Positions 7,852 through 17,100 are shown, numbered from the stretch's first letter. The stretch: 64,000 nt of DNA from Chondrinema litorale (GCF_026250525.1 NZ_CP111043.1:496001-560000); one strand, 5' to 3'. Translations and numbers: made by a program. The notes: generated from the letters alone by a model not told the origin.

Positions 7852-8955
7852 GTGAAGAAGGTAAACTTAAAATTAATAGTACTATCCATTTTAATTTTAT
7901 TATTAATCAACCTAATACTAACTTTCTTTCTTCAACCAATTATTATCGAATACCTCAACAACAACAGAGCTTTCCCAACAATTAACTATTTGGTAAATCT
8001 TGTATACCCGAGGTTTTTAGTAGAAAGTCAAAGGTTTTCGGTTGACTTTTTTTTGGGAAAGTTCCATCAAATTATCTTACGCTTTGATATAGTTTATTGC
8101 TTTATACTTGCTACATATTATGTATATAAGTCAAAAAATAGCATTTTCGAATTTATTAGTAACACTAAGCCAAATGTACCAAAACCTAAATACATCCTCA
8201 TTTTATCTACTATATTCTATTCTGGATGCATTATTTACACTTACGACTGGTACATTATTTTACTACAATTACAAAACTTCGCATTACTATATAAACCAGT
8301 CTCTATTCTAAATTTCTTTCAAAGAAGTTATCCATCGAATTTAACAATACATGTTATTTGTATCGCTTACTATATTTCTTTGGTTTTAGTAATTGTCCAA
8401 AAAAGAAAGTTCATACCCTCAGTAATAATAGCTATATGCTTTTTTTATCAACTTGGTTTGCAACAAAGTTTCGAAAAAATAGATCACACTTATGCTTCAT
8501 TCGGTTATGGCATATTATTAATGCCAATCGCATTATATTATAATGGCAAAAACCAGAATGCTGTAAGAGAAATATTATTCTTAATTCAAATATCTATTGG
8601 CTTATGCTATTTCTTTAGCGGACTTGAAAAAGTACTTGTTTCTGGCATCCATTGGTTTAATGGGGATAACTTTGAGGCTCATCTGCATTTACACGATACT
8701 AATTTTAAATTTTTATTAAATCAAAAATGGTTGATAATCGTTTTAGCCAATTGTGCCATCTTTTTACAGCTATTTTTTATTTCATCAATTCTTTTAAAAA
8801 AACTTAGATTAATTTTTATAAGCGGTGGAATACTGTTTCATTGGGGAACTGTAATCCTTTTAGGGGTAGGTTCCTTCTATTCACCTTGGATTTTTATGTA
8901 TATTTTTCTTCTCAATGAAAAAACATCAATATTTAACATAAAAAAATTTTTATAA
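7852..8955 (+). CDS. Polytopic membrane protein, HTTM-like
   Basis: A 367-residue protein with about eight hydrophobic segments and many aromatic residues. The C-terminal half shows the layout of HTTM (horizontally transferred transmembrane) proteins, related to vitamin K-dependent gamma-carboxylase: GLEKVLVSGIHWFNGDNFEAHL, later LFFISSILLKKLRLIF and GGILFHWGTVILLGVGSFYSPW. The start must be GTG at 7852: the overlapping ATG at 7850 is immediately followed by a stop in its own frame. It abuts the 123-residue gene upstream (3-base gap). Reactions of bacterial HTTM proteins are mostly unknown, so no activity is claimed. Confidence 0.7.
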   Translation: MKKVNLKLIVLSILILLLINLILTFFLQPIIIEYLNNNRAFPTINYLVNLVYPRFLVESQRFSVDFFLGKFHQIILRFDIVYCFILATYYVYKSKNSIFEFISNTKPNVPKPKYILILSTIFYSGCIIYTYDWYIILLQLQNFALLYKPVSILNFFQRSYPSNLTIHVICIAYYISLVLVIVQKRKFIPSVIIAICFFYQLGLQQSFEKIDHTYASFGYGILLMPIALYYNGKNQNAVREILFLIQISIGLCYFFSGLEKVLVSGIHWFNGDNFEAHLHLHDTNFKFLLNQKWLIIVLANCAIFLQLFFISSILLKKLRLIFISGGILFHWGTVILLGVGSFYSPWIFMYIFLLNEKTSIFNIKKFL

Positions 8956-9147
8956 CCCCCTCTTTATCAATAGTATTGAACTTTGAAAAGTTTCAAATTT
9001 TAAATGCAGTTATTAACCAACAGTCAGAGATAGTTTGAGATACAACCAGCTTATTTAGAATAAATCTAAACAAGCAAAAATTATTTTCTGATAATTGTTT
9101 ATTTAATAATTTCGCAGCAAATTATTGAGGATACATAGCGATTAGAA

Positions 9148-10524
9148 ATGTCAAAAAGCATTAAGTTAAAGAAAGGATTCACCATCAATCTCGCAGGTAA
9201 AGCCGAGAAAAAAATTGGCCCCGATATCACGCCCGATACTTACGTATTAAAACCCACTGATTTTCCAGGAATGTCCAGACCTAAAGTGACATTTAAAGAA
9301 GGAGATACAGTGAAAGCAGGAACTCCTTTATTGTTCGATAAAAAGGCAGATAATATCATGTTTGCTTCTCCAGTTAGTGGAGAGATCGTAGCAGTAGAAA
9401 GAGGAGCAAAAAGAAAGCTTCTTGGTATTAAGATACTCGCAGACAAGGAAATTGTATATGATGAGGGCAAGAAATTTTCAATTTCTGAAATTGAAAGTTT
9501 GAATGCAGACGAAGCAAAAGAAATTATGCTTACAAAAGGAGTCTGGCCTAATATTATTCAAAGACCATATGCAGTAATTGCTAATCCTGAAGATACTCCT
9601 AAATCTATATTTATTTCTGCCTTTGATAGCCACCCTCTGGCACCAGATTATGCTTTTATCTTTAAAGATCAAGACAAATACTTTCAAGCTGGTGTAGAGA
9701 TCTTGAAAAAATTAACTAAAGGACCTATCCATGTAAATATTAATGGAGATGATGAGGTTCCTGCAATTTTTTCAAAAGCTAAAAATATTCAACTTAACAA
9801 GTTTTATGGCAAGCACCCTGCTGGAAACGTTGGTGTTCAAATTCACCATATCGATCCAATTAATGTAGGAGATATTGTTTGGACGCTTAACCCTTATGGT
9901 GTTATCCAGATAGGTAAATTATTTATGGATGGCATTTACGATGCCAGCAAAATAATCGCTGTAGCAGGTTCTGAAGTAAAAACACCTCAATACTATAAAA
10001 CTTATTTAGGTGCTTCTGTAAAGAAATTTGTTGAGGGCAACCTTAAAAACGAACATGTTAGGGTGGTTTCAGGAAATGTACTTACAGGAGAAAATATTGG
10101 GATAGAAGGAAGTTTGGGATATTATGATAATATGATCTCTGTACTCCCTGAAGGCGATAACGAAAGATTTGTACTTACTGAAGGATGGTTTTCAGTTACT
10201 AAAAATAGATTGAGCTTTCACAGAGCATTAGGGTTATTTTCTTTCCTAAATTCTGGAAACAAAGAATATGTACTAGATACTAATACAAATGGCCAGAAAA
10301 GAGCATTTGTAATGACTGGTGCATTTGAAAAAGTGGTTCCAATGGATATTTATCCAACCCATTTGTTAAAAGCCATCCTTGCTGAAGACTTTGATGAAAT
10401 GGAAGCACTTGGTATTTACGAAGTAGCAGAAGAAGACCTAGCACTTTGCGAATACATAGATGTTTCTAAACATGATGTACAGTCTATTGTAAGAAAAGGT
10501 ATTAATCTTATGATGGAAGGCTGA
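9148..10524 (+). CDS. nqrA: Na+-translocating NADH:quinone reductase subunit A
   Basis: A 458-residue NqrA, the cytoplasmic subunit associated with quinone binding in the six-subunit Na+-pumping NADH:quinone oxidoreductase. The N-terminus (KSIKLKKGFTINLAGKAEK) and segments such as HPAGNVGVQIHHIDPINVG, the TLNPYGVIQIGKLF stretch and the final YEVAEEDLALCEYIDVSKHDVQ are characteristic. It heads an operon of nqrABCDE on the plus strand; 192 bases separate it from the gene before, the space for a promoter, although I find no full-consensus match there. The B subunit starts 48 bases downstream. Confidence 0.97.
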   Translation: MSKSIKLKKGFTINLAGKAEKKIGPDITPDTYVLKPTDFPGMSRPKVTFKEGDTVKAGTPLLFDKKADNIMFASPVSGEIVAVERGAKRKLLGIKILADKEIVYDEGKKFSISEIESLNADEAKEIMLTKGVWPNIIQRPYAVIANPEDTPKSIFISAFDSHPLAPDYAFIFKDQDKYFQAGVEILKKLTKGPIHVNINGDDEVPAIFSKAKNIQLNKFYGKHPAGNVGVQIHHIDPINVGDIVWTLNPYGVIQIGKLFMDGIYDASKIIAVAGSEVKTPQYYKTYLGASVKKFVEGNLKNEHVRVVSGNVLTGENIGIEGSLGYYDNMISVLPEGDNERFVLTEGWFSVTKNRLSFHRALGLFSFLNSGNKEYVLDTNTNGQKRAFVMTGAFEKVVPMDIYPTHLLKAILAEDFDEMEALGIYEVAEEDLALCEYIDVSKHDVQSIVRKGINLMMEG

Positions 10525-10572
10525 GAAGTCTGTACTCTTTTGTAAATAATTTTCAAATAGTTTGATATATAA

Positions 10573-11757
10573 ATGAAGTTCATACAGGATTTTCTACATA
10601 AAGTAAAACCGCAATTTGAGAAAGGGGGCAAATATGAAAAGTATTTTTACATATTTGAAGCTCACGAAACCCTTTTCTTTACTCCTGCTGATACAACTAA
10701 ATCTAAGGGAGTTCAGGTAAGAGACGCTATCGATCTTAAAAGGATGATGATGACAGTGATCGTTGCACTGCTTCCATGTTTATTATTTGGAATCTGGAAC
10801 GTTGGTCATCAGCATTTTTTAGCTACAGGTGAAGGTGGAGAGCTTATCGATAAAGTTATTTTTGGAGCTATTCAAGTATTACCAATTGTAGTGGTTTCTT
10901 ATGGTGTTGGTTTGGGTATAGAATTTACTTTTGCTACCATTAGAAGACACGAAGTAAACGAAGGTTTCCTTGTAACAGGGATGCTTATTCCTTTAATTAT
11001 GCCTGCAACAATTCCATTATGGCAAGTTGCAATGGCTACTGCTTTTGCAGTAATTCTTGGAAAAGAAGTTTTTGGAGGTACAGGAATGAATATTTTGAAT
11101 GTGGCTATGACAGCCAGAGCATTCTTATACTTCGCCTACCCTACTGATATTTCTGGTGATGTTTGGACTGCACTGGACGGAGTTGCTTCTGTTGAAGGTT
11201 ACTCTGGTGCTACTGCATTAGCTTTAGCAGCTTCTACACAAACTGGTTCTGTTTTAGATTCTTTTGCATCTAGCTGGAATCCAGAAATGTATACTTTCAC
11301 TAGTATGTTTTTAGGAACTATTCCTGGTTCAATTGGAGAAACTTCTACTTTAGCTTGTCTAATTGGTGCAGCAGTATTAGTTTTTACTGGCATTGGCAGT
11401 GGAAGAATTATTCTTACTGTATTTGCAGGAGCATATGTAATGGGTCTTATTTTTAACTTAGCAGGAGCTAATCCATTTATGGGGCTTCCACCACATTACC
11501 ATTGGGTAATTGGAGGTCTTGCTTTTGGAGCTACTTTTATGGCTACAGACCCTGTTACTGGTACACACACTGATACCGGAAAATGGATTTACGGTTTCCT
11601 AATTGGTATGCTAACTGTACTTATCAGGGTATTTAACCCAGCATATCCAGAAGGTATCATGCTAGCGGTATTATTAATGAATGTATTCGCACCGCTTATA
11701 GATTTTTATGTTATCCAAGCTAACAAAAAAAGGAGGTTAAAACGTGCAACAGTCTAA
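10573..11757 (+). CDS. nqrB: Na+-translocating NADH:quinone reductase subunit B
   Basis: A 394-residue polytopic inner-membrane subunit that carries covalent FMN and forms part of the Na+ channel and the quinone site. The FMN-attachment motif SGAT is at residues 211-214, so Thr214 is the probable flavin ligand. Membrane helices begin near residue 58, and the GKEVFGGTGMNILNVAMTARAFLYFAYP segment is diagnostic. Compared with the E. coli RnfD relative it has the longer NqrB N-terminus. Its last 14 bases overlap nqrC, and a strong Shine-Dalgarno for nqrC lies inside its final codons, so translation of the two is probably coupled. Confidence 0.97.
   Translation: MKFIQDFLHKVKPQFEKGGKYEKYFYIFEAHETLFFTPADTTKSKGVQVRDAIDLKRMMMTVIVALLPCLLFGIWNVGHQHFLATGEGGELIDKVIFGAIQVLPIVVVSYGVGLGIEFTFATIRRHEVNEGFLVTGMLIPLIMPATIPLWQVAMATAFAVILGKEVFGGTGMNILNVAMTARAFLYFAYPTDISGDVWTALDGVASVEGYSGATALALAASTQTGSVLDSFASSWNPEMYTFTSMFLGTIPGSIGETSTLACLIGAAVLVFTGIGSGRIILTVFAGAYVMGLIFNLAGANPFMGLPPHYHWVIGGLAFGATFMATDPVTGTHTDTGKWIYGFLIGMLTVLIRVFNPAYPEGIMLAVLLMNVFAPLIDFYVIQANKKRRLKRATV
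11731..11736 (+). promoter_or_regulatory. Strong Shine-Dalgarno for nqrC inside nqrB
   Basis: AGGAGG lies 7 bases before the GTG at 11744, within the last codons of nqrB. Such sites are rare in this window, where most starts have only A/T-rich leaders. It decides the GTG start of nqrC and compensates for the weak start codon. Confidence 0.7.
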
Positions 11758-12481
11758 CACTTATATAATCGCATTTGCAGCAGGTCTTACAATTGTTCTA
11801 GGAGGACTTTTATCTCTTGCTGCTGTTGGTCTTAAAGAGCAACAACAAATATCTATAGAACTTGACACCAAAAAGCAGATTCTTAGTGCTGTAATGGATG
11901 TTGAAGGAAAAGCTAAACAAGATTTAGCTGTAGTTTATGATGAAAGAATAAAATCTACTGCTATAAACTACGATGGTGAAGTTCTAGAAGACGTAGTTCC
12001 TGAAGACATCAATGTTGATAAGGAATACAAAAAAGAACCAGAAGACAGAAAATACCCTGTTTATATGTTCATGAGCGAAAGTGATCCTGAAAAATACGAA
12101 GCCATCATCGTTCCTATTTATGGATTCGGCTTATGGGATTACATTTGGGGATACGTAGCACTAGAAGATGATTTAAATACTATCAAGGGTGTTTCTTTTG
12201 ACCATAAAGGTGAAACTCCTGGTTTAGGTGCTAGAATTACTGATCTTCCAGTTCAACAAAGATATCAAGGTAAGACCATTAACGATGAATCAGGTAAGTA
12301 TGTATCTGTAGAAATGGTTAAAGGTGAAAACCACACAGGATTAGGAGAGCATGAAGTTGATGGTCTATCAGGTGCGACTATGACAGCAAATGGTGTAAAC
12401 GATATGCTTTACAATTATCTTGAGTATTACCAAGCTTACCTTAAGAAACTTAAGGGTGGAGAATCTATAAGTAGTTTATAA
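11744..12481 (+). CDS. nqrC: Na+-translocating NADH:quinone reductase subunit C
   Basis: A 245-residue NqrC with one N-terminal membrane helix (about residues 6-29) and a periplasmic domain carrying covalent FMN. The attachment motif SGAT is at residues 209-212 (Thr212), preceded by HEVDGL, as in characterised NqrC. The PIYGFGLWDYIWGYVAL and GETPGLGARI segments are typical. It starts at GTG 11744, overlapping nqrB by 14 bases, chosen because a perfect AGGAGG precedes it and the membrane helix follows. nqrD begins 19 bases after the stop. Both covalent-flavin subunits in the cluster look intact. Confidence 0.97.
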   Translation: MQQSNTYIIAFAAGLTIVLGGLLSLAAVGLKEQQQISIELDTKKQILSAVMDVEGKAKQDLAVVYDERIKSTAINYDGEVLEDVVPEDINVDKEYKKEPEDRKYPVYMFMSESDPEKYEAIIVPIYGFGLWDYIWGYVALEDDLNTIKGVSFDHKGETPGLGARITDLPVQQRYQGKTINDESGKYVSVEMVKGENHTGLGEHEVDGLSGATMTANGVNDMLYNYLEYYQAYLKKLKGGESISSL

Positions 12482-12500
12482 TCGAAAAAATAAAATATAT

Positions 12501-13172
12501 ATGAGTACCGAAACTGCAGAAAAAACAGTTGCTAAAGCGAAAAGCGAAGCACTCTTATCTAAAAGACGGAAAAGAATTGTTAGCGATCCTTTGGATGATG
12601 ATAACCCAATTACCGTACAGGTACTTGGTATTTGCTCAGCGCTTGCGGTAACAGCAAAATTAGAACCTACACTAGTAATGTCAATCGCTGTAATGTTTGT
12701 GGTTGTAGCTTCAAACGTTATCATTTCTCTTTTAAGAAATGCCATTCCACAGCGTATTAGAATTATTGTTCAGCTTGGTATTGTAGCTGCATTAGTAATT
12801 CTTGTTGACCAAATATTAAGAGCATACTTATATGATGTAGCTAAAGTAGTAGGTGTTTATGTTGGTCTTATTATTACTAACTGTATCGTAATGGGCCGTC
12901 TTGAAGCATTTGCTATGGGTAATAAACCTTACGACTCTATGCTCGATGGTTTTGGAAGTTCATTTGGTTATGCTTGGGTAATCTTAGTAGTAGCTTTCTT
13001 TAGAGAGTTATTCGGCTCAGGATCAATCTTCGACTTCAAAGTATTTGAAGCAATCGGATGGTCAAGTTTCCCAACCAACGGTCTTATGACTTCACCAGTA
13101 GGTGCATTCCTTATCATAGGAATTGTAATCTGGGTACAAAGATGGAGAAACGGTTACGTAGAACATAGTTAA
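12501..13172 (+). CDS. nqrD: Na+-translocating NADH:quinone reductase subunit D
   Basis: A 223-residue integral membrane subunit of the Nqr/Rnf core. It has six hydrophobic segments and the conserved half-channel segments GLIITNCIVMGRLEAFA (containing the Cys expected to contribute to the buried Fe-S site shared by NqrD and NqrE) and DGFGSSFGYAWVILVVAFFRELFGSG. A charged N-terminal extension of about 35 residues (Lys/Arg-rich, before NPITVQVLGICSALAV) makes it slightly longer than the usual 210 residues. nqrE follows after 21 bases. Confidence 0.96.
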   Translation: MSTETAEKTVAKAKSEALLSKRRKRIVSDPLDDDNPITVQVLGICSALAVTAKLEPTLVMSIAVMFVVVASNVIISLLRNAIPQRIRIIVQLGIVAALVILVDQILRAYLYDVAKVVGVYVGLIITNCIVMGRLEAFAMGNKPYDSMLDGFGSSFGYAWVILVVAFFRELFGSGSIFDFKVFEAIGWSSFPTNGLMTSPVGAFLIIGIVIWVQRWRNGYVEHS

Positions 13173-13193
13173 TCATAAAAGAATTAGAAAATC

Positions 13194-13805
13194 ATGGATC
13201 TTATAAATCTCGGAATTAAGTCAATTTTTATAGAAAATATGATCTTTTCCTACTTCTTAGGAATGTGTTCATACTTGGCTGTTTCCAAAAAAGTATCTAC
13301 AGCTTCTGGTCTTGGAATCGCTGTAATTTTCGTACTTACCATTACAGTTCCTGTAAACTGGTTGATTTACGAATTTATTCTAAAAGAAGGAGCGCTTACT
13401 TGGTTAAGTGCAGATTTTGCATCAATTGACCTTAGCTTTTTGCAGTTTATTATGTTTATTGCTGTAATTGCTTCTATTGTACAGCTGGTAGAGATGACAA
13501 TCGAAAAATTCTCTCCTGCCCTTTACGGTTCATTAGGTATTTTCTTACCTCTAATCGCTGTAAACTGTGCAATTTTAGGTTCTTCTTTATTTATGGTACC
13601 AAAAGGATATACTATAGTTGAAGCTACAGTATTTGGTTTCTCTTCAGGTATTGGTTGGTTCTTAGCAATTATTGCTTTAGCTGCAATTAGAGAGAGATTA
13701 AAATATTCAGACGTTCCAGCTCCATTAAAAGGTTTAGGTATTACTTTTATCATTACCGGTTTAATGGGTATCGCATTTATGTCTTTTATGGGTATCTCTA
13801 TCTAA
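13194..13805 (+). CDS. nqrE: Na+-translocating NADH:quinone reductase subunit E
   Basis: A 203-residue membrane subunit related to NqrD in inverted topology. Hallmarks are [23 protein letters not shown] at the N-terminus and [17 protein letters not shown] in the second half; the Cys residues in these two segments are those expected to bind the membrane-embedded Fe-S centre together with NqrD. The C-terminal [26 protein letters not shown] stretch is typical. This is the last gene of the cluster: a strong terminator follows 25 bases after the stop and no nqrF is present, although the complex needs the F subunit for NADH oxidation. Confidence 0.97.
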   Translation: MDLINLGIKSIFIENMIFSYFLGMCSYLAVSKKVSTASGLGIAVIFVLTITVPVNWLIYEFILKEGALTWLSADFASIDLSFLQFIMFIAVIASIVQLVEMTIEKFSPALYGSLGIFLPLIAVNCAILGSSLFMVPKGYTIVEATVFGFSSGIGWFLAIIALAAIRERLKYSDVPAPLKGLGITFIITGLMGIAFMSFMGISI

Positions 13806-13830
13806 TTAGAAATTATCCTCATATAATACA

Positions 13831-13864
13831 AAAGCGCTACAGTTTTAACTGTGGCGCTTTTTTT
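13831..13864 (+). terminator. Terminator closing the nqrABCDE operon
   Basis: A roughly 13-bp stem with one wobble pair (13831-13844 with 13847-13860) and a short loop, followed by a T-run. It ends the operon directly after nqrE. Confidence 0.88.
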
Positions 13865-13910
13865 ATATCTTGGCTTCTCACTAAGCTAAATTTTCATCAA
13901 TTAAACAGGA

Positions 13911-14504
13911 ATGACATTTTTTGATAAGATATATAATAAACTATTCCCAAATGCCTCTGGTGAAAATAAAGAAGCTTTTATTACAGAAGACATCACAAGA
14001 ACAGAACAATACCAAAGAGATTATTTTAGGTGGGTAAACGAAGGTATTTATAAAATACACTTAGAGAAAATTTATACAGCTTACATCAATAAAAAAGCGA
14101 ATGTGGCAGATGAGTATCATGTTCATATACTAGAAACACCTTATGCCAATGGCTTTGCTTTTAGTTACCATCATTCCCTAACTGTTCGCGATTTCAACTT
14201 TCTATTCGATTTATTTAGAGACCAAGTTTTAAATACTGGGTATCATCTAAAAAACTCTAGCAGAAAAATCTACGACAGACCCGCATATGTAGAAACCAAA
14301 GAAAGATTTTACCTTAAGCCAAAGTTGAAAGGCAAGAATAAAGATCAATTAATAGATCAAAAGTATGGGAATATTGAGATTGAAAACGTAAGCATTGATT
14401 CAAAGCCCAGTTATATTAAGCTTGTAGCTAATGTTTATAGCGACCACCAATATACCAAGGCACAAGAATTTGAACTATTATTAAATAATCTTTTCGAAAG
14501 GTGA
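13911..14504 (+). CDS. Conserved hypothetical protein (Bacteroidota)
   Basis: A 197-residue soluble protein without signal peptide or membrane segment. I do not recognise its family. It is rich in aromatic and charged residues, with HVHILETPYANGFAFSYHH in the middle and DRPAYVETKERFYLKPKL after it, a mixed alpha/beta composition. It stands alone: the nqr terminator precedes it and a convergent SDR gene begins 8 bases after its stop. A GGA just upstream of the ATG may help initiation. No function can be inferred. Confidence 0.75.
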   Translation: MTFFDKIYNKLFPNASGENKEAFITEDITRTEQYQRDYFRWVNEGIYKIHLEKIYTAYINKKANVADEYHVHILETPYANGFAFSYHHSLTVRDFNFLFDLFRDQVLNTGYHLKNSSRKIYDRPAYVETKERFYLKPKLKGKNKDQLIDQKYGNIEIENVSIDSKPSYIKLVANVYSDHQYTKAQEFELLLNNLFER

Positions 14505-14512
14505 TTTTTAAC

Positions 14513-15280
14513 TTAAATAGTTAAACCACCATCAGCAGTAAATACTGCACCAGTACAGTAAGCTCCACTTTTAGAAGCCAACATTAAAGCCAAACCAGCA
14601 ATATCTTTTGGTTTACCTATTTCTTTAATTGGCTGTACAGCCATTACTTGTTTCATTATTTTTTCATTTGTCCAGAGAGGTTGGCTAAACTTGGTTTTAA
14701 TTAACCCTGGGCAAATTGTATTAACTCTTATGCTATCTGGCCCCCACTCTTTTGCTAATACTTTAGAAAGCATAATTAAAGAGGCTTTACTTACACTGTA
14801 TAAACCCAAACCAAAACCCGGAGTAACTCCCTCTACGCTACTAATGTTAATTACAGATGCATTTTCGCTTTTCTTCAAATATGGGTAAGCCAGTTTCGCT
14901 AAATGTAAAGGACCTTTTACATTCACATCCATAATTTTATCATAAGCACTCAAATCTGATTCTATAATTGGCCCAAACACAGGATTAGTTGCTGCATTAT
15001 TTACTACAATATCAATAGTACCATAAACCTTAACCGTTTCACTTACCAAATTTTCAATAGCTTCCATATCGCCCATTTGGCAAGCAATTGCAGTACATTC
15101 GATACCTTCTTCTCTATATTTTTGAGCAACGGTTTCCACTGCATCTTGCTTTCTACTACTTACTACAACCTTAGCTCCTGCCCTACCTAAAAAATAAGCA
15201 ATAGCTTCTCCAATGCCTTTGCTTGCTCCTGTAACGATTGCCACCTTACCATTTAAGTCAAAAAGTTCTTTCATCTTCAT
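14513..15280 (-). CDS. SDR-family oxidoreductase
   Basis: A classical short-chain dehydrogenase/reductase of about 255 residues, NAD(P)-dependent. The Rossmann glycine motif TGASKGIG, the NNAA strand motif (usually NNAG), the catalytic Ser in INISSVEG and the YSVSK Tyr-Lys pair are all present, as is the ending GAYCTGAVFTADGGLTI. The start is set at ATG 15280; a second ATG two codons later (15274) is equally good, and the in-frame extension to 15304 is not needed. The related family includes DHRS4-like and 3-oxoacyl-ACP reductases; the substrate is unknown. A terminator for the upstream lipoprotein gene lies in its leader. Confidence 0.9.
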   Translation of the reverse strand: MKMKELFDLNGKVAIVTGASKGIGEAIAYFLGRAGAKVVVSSRKQDAVETVAQKYREEGIECTAIACQMGDMEAIENLVSETVKVYGTIDIVVNNAATNPVFGPIIESDLSAYDKIMDVNVKGPLHLAKLAYPYLKKSENASVINISSVEGVTPGFGLGLYSVSKASLIMLSKVLAKEWGPDSIRVNTICPGLIKTKFSQPLWTNEKIMKQVMAVQPIKEIGKPKDIAGLALMLASKSGAYCTGAVFTADGGLTI

Positions 15281-15296
15281 ATATTTTATGGATTTA

Positions 15297-15342
15297 AAAA
15301 ACAAGATCAGCTTTTACACTATCAAATGCAAAAGCTGATCTT
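15297..15342 (-). terminator. Terminator after the DUF1080 lipoprotein gene
   Basis: A perfect 13-bp stem, 15303-15315 with 15330-15342. On the minus strand it is followed by a T-run. It lies between the DUF1080 gene and the SDR gene, so the two are separate transcripts. Confidence 0.85.
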
Positions 15343-15368
15343 AAATATTTATTCAAAAAATTTTTAGC

Positions 15369-16106
15369 CTACAATACCTTAATCTTAATACTTTTAAACA
15401 TCACTTTATCACCATGATCTTGTAAGCCAATTCTGCCTTTATGAACTGCTGCATATCCTTCCATTGTAGCAAATTTGCTATCTTTCACTAGCTCATTCCA
15501 ATCATCACTACCTAATTCATAAGAAACTACTTTAGTGCCGTTTAGCCAATGTTCTACCTTACCATGATCTACTATAATTTTAGATTGATTGAAAGATCCC
15601 GGAGGATTTATTGTAGCTTCATCTGCTACCATAAGATCATAATTTGACGCAGTATGCTGTACAGGCTTCAGTTCTATTGGATAGTTTTCATCATCTATTA
15701 GCTGATACTCTGGTGCAGTTGCATAAGTTACCGGATATTTCTCATCTTCAACTACATAAAAAAACACTCCACTATTCCCTTTTTCAGAAATACTCCACTC
15801 AAAATCTAGTTCAAAATTTTCATATTCTTGATCAGAAACAATATCATTATTACCACCATCCGTAATTAAAATACCATTTTCTACATACCATCCGCTTACA
15901 GAATCGCTCAGGTAATTATGCCAGCCATTTAATGATTTACCATCAAAAAGTACTTCCCAACCATTAGTCCCTCCATTGCTGGCGACCTCAGAACTCTCTT
16001 CTGTTTCAGCAGTTTCAGATCCTTCATCTGAGGCATTTTCTTGAGTTGAACAAGAGAATAATAATGAAATTAAGAATGTAATTGTAAAAAAGTTTAGCTT
16101 TTTCAT
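15369..16106 (-). CDS. DUF1080-family lipoprotein (3-keto-disaccharide hydrolase-like)
   Basis: A 245-residue exported lipoprotein. The signal peptide ends in a lipobox (LLFSC, Cys19), followed by an acidic Ser/Glu/Thr linker to about residue 46. The rest is one DUF1080 domain, a concanavalin-like beta-sandwich: WEVLFDGKSLNGWHNY, then GNSGVFFYV, PEYQLIDD, and VEHWLNGTKVVSYELGS, closing with GRIGLQDHGDKVMFKSIKIK. Members of this family in Bacteroidota include 3-keto-glucoside or 3-keto-disaccharide hydrolases; others are only carbohydrate-binding. The exact substrate cannot be told. Confidence 0.92.
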   Translation of the reverse strand: MKKLNFFTITFLISLLFSCSTQENASDEGSETAETEESSEVASNGGTNGWEVLFDGKSLNGWHNYLSDSVSGWYVENGILITDGGNNDIVSDQEYENFELDFEWSISEKGNSGVFFYVVEDEKYPVTYATAPEYQLIDDENYPIELKPVQHTASNYDLMVADEATINPPGSFNQSKIIVDHGKVEHWLNGTKVVSYELGSDDWNELVKDSKFATMEGYAAVHKGRIGLQDHGDKVMFKSIKIKVL

Positions 16107-16197
16107 TTCTTTAGTTTTGTAATAAGTTAGTGAATATTAAAGATAAAAAACTAAAGATTAAGCCCTTAGAAAGGGTCCAAAAATTATTGGATTTAAT

Positions 16198-16983
16198 CTA
16201 TTGAGCTAATATTTCTACTACAATGTTTTCACTTTCGATTCTGGAAAGTTCCTTCATTTGTCCTTTATTAAATAAGGAATCAAATTCAGCTACTTCCATA
16301 CTCTTGCTTAGAGCTTCGTAATTAATATAATCGGCAAAAAGAATACCTTCAACTTCTCTCACATTATAAGCTTCTCTAAATCTAGCTCCACCACCATTTA
16401 CCTGATAATTGTAAGCCAGATAGTCCATTGTATGCTTTTCTTTATGGAAGAAATAAACATACTCGTCATCGTGGTCTTTGCCTCCACCTTCTGCTTTAAA
16501 TGTTACTTTAACTTTGTCATAAAGCTCTTCTTTGATAGTGGTTTCTCCCAAATATTCTTTCTGCACCGCCTGATCGTTTAAAAAATAAGGTAATAGAGCG
16601 AAATAAATAACTGAGTTTACAGAGTTTGAAAATGCTTTTACTCTTTCATCTGGCAAACTGGATTTATCTCCATTGGTCTCTCTATAAAAACCGTTGTTGC
16701 TTAATACATCTCTCACATTGTTACCTATAGAATCTGTGAAGATTCTCTCGTACTGAAATTTCCCTCCATTTCTTAAAGCAATATATTGTCTGTCTCTAAA
16801 CTCAAATGAAATTTTGGCATTATCCAATAATTTGTTGCCATGTGCTTCTATGGCAGCCTCTACAATTGATTGAGCTTTAGGATCAGAAGCATTAATAGAC
16901 TCTTTGTTTGCAGAATCGCCGTGTTTTTCTGTACTGCATGAAAGAATAGATAAGATGATTAAAGTAAAGTAAAAGAATTTCAT
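16198..16983 (-). CDS. Lipoprotein of the DUF6503 type
   Basis: A 261-residue lipoprotein with lipobox ILSCS (Cys16). After a short linker comes AQSIVEAAIEAHGNKLLDNAKISFEFRDRQY, the start typical of a Bacteroidota outer-membrane-associated family (DUF6503), which looks like a LolA/LppX-type half-barrel. The remainder is beta-rich with VKVTFKAEGGGKDHDDEYVYFFHKEKH. It is 91 bases upstream of the DUF1080 gene on the same strand and may share its transcript. Family assignment is from memory of the pattern; function unknown, possibly lipid carrying. Confidence 0.75.
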   Translation of the reverse strand: MKFFYFTLIILSILSCSTEKHGDSANKESINASDPKAQSIVEAAIEAHGNKLLDNAKISFEFRDRQYIALRNGGKFQYERIFTDSIGNNVRDVLSNNGFYRETNGDKSSLPDERVKAFSNSVNSVIYFALLPYFLNDQAVQKEYLGETTIKEELYDKVKVTFKAEGGGKDHDDEYVYFFHKEKHTMDYLAYNYQVNGGGARFREAYNVREVEGILFADYINYEALSKSMEVAEFDSLFNKGQMKELSRIESENIVVEILAQ

Positions 16984-17100
16984 AAATCGTGATGTAATGT
17001 AGGGTTTAGTAATCTTTTTATTTTAATAATATCAATTATAGATGTCGGTATTCAATGTTTGCTAACAAATAAGCCATGTTAATTGGTTGCACTAAACCAA

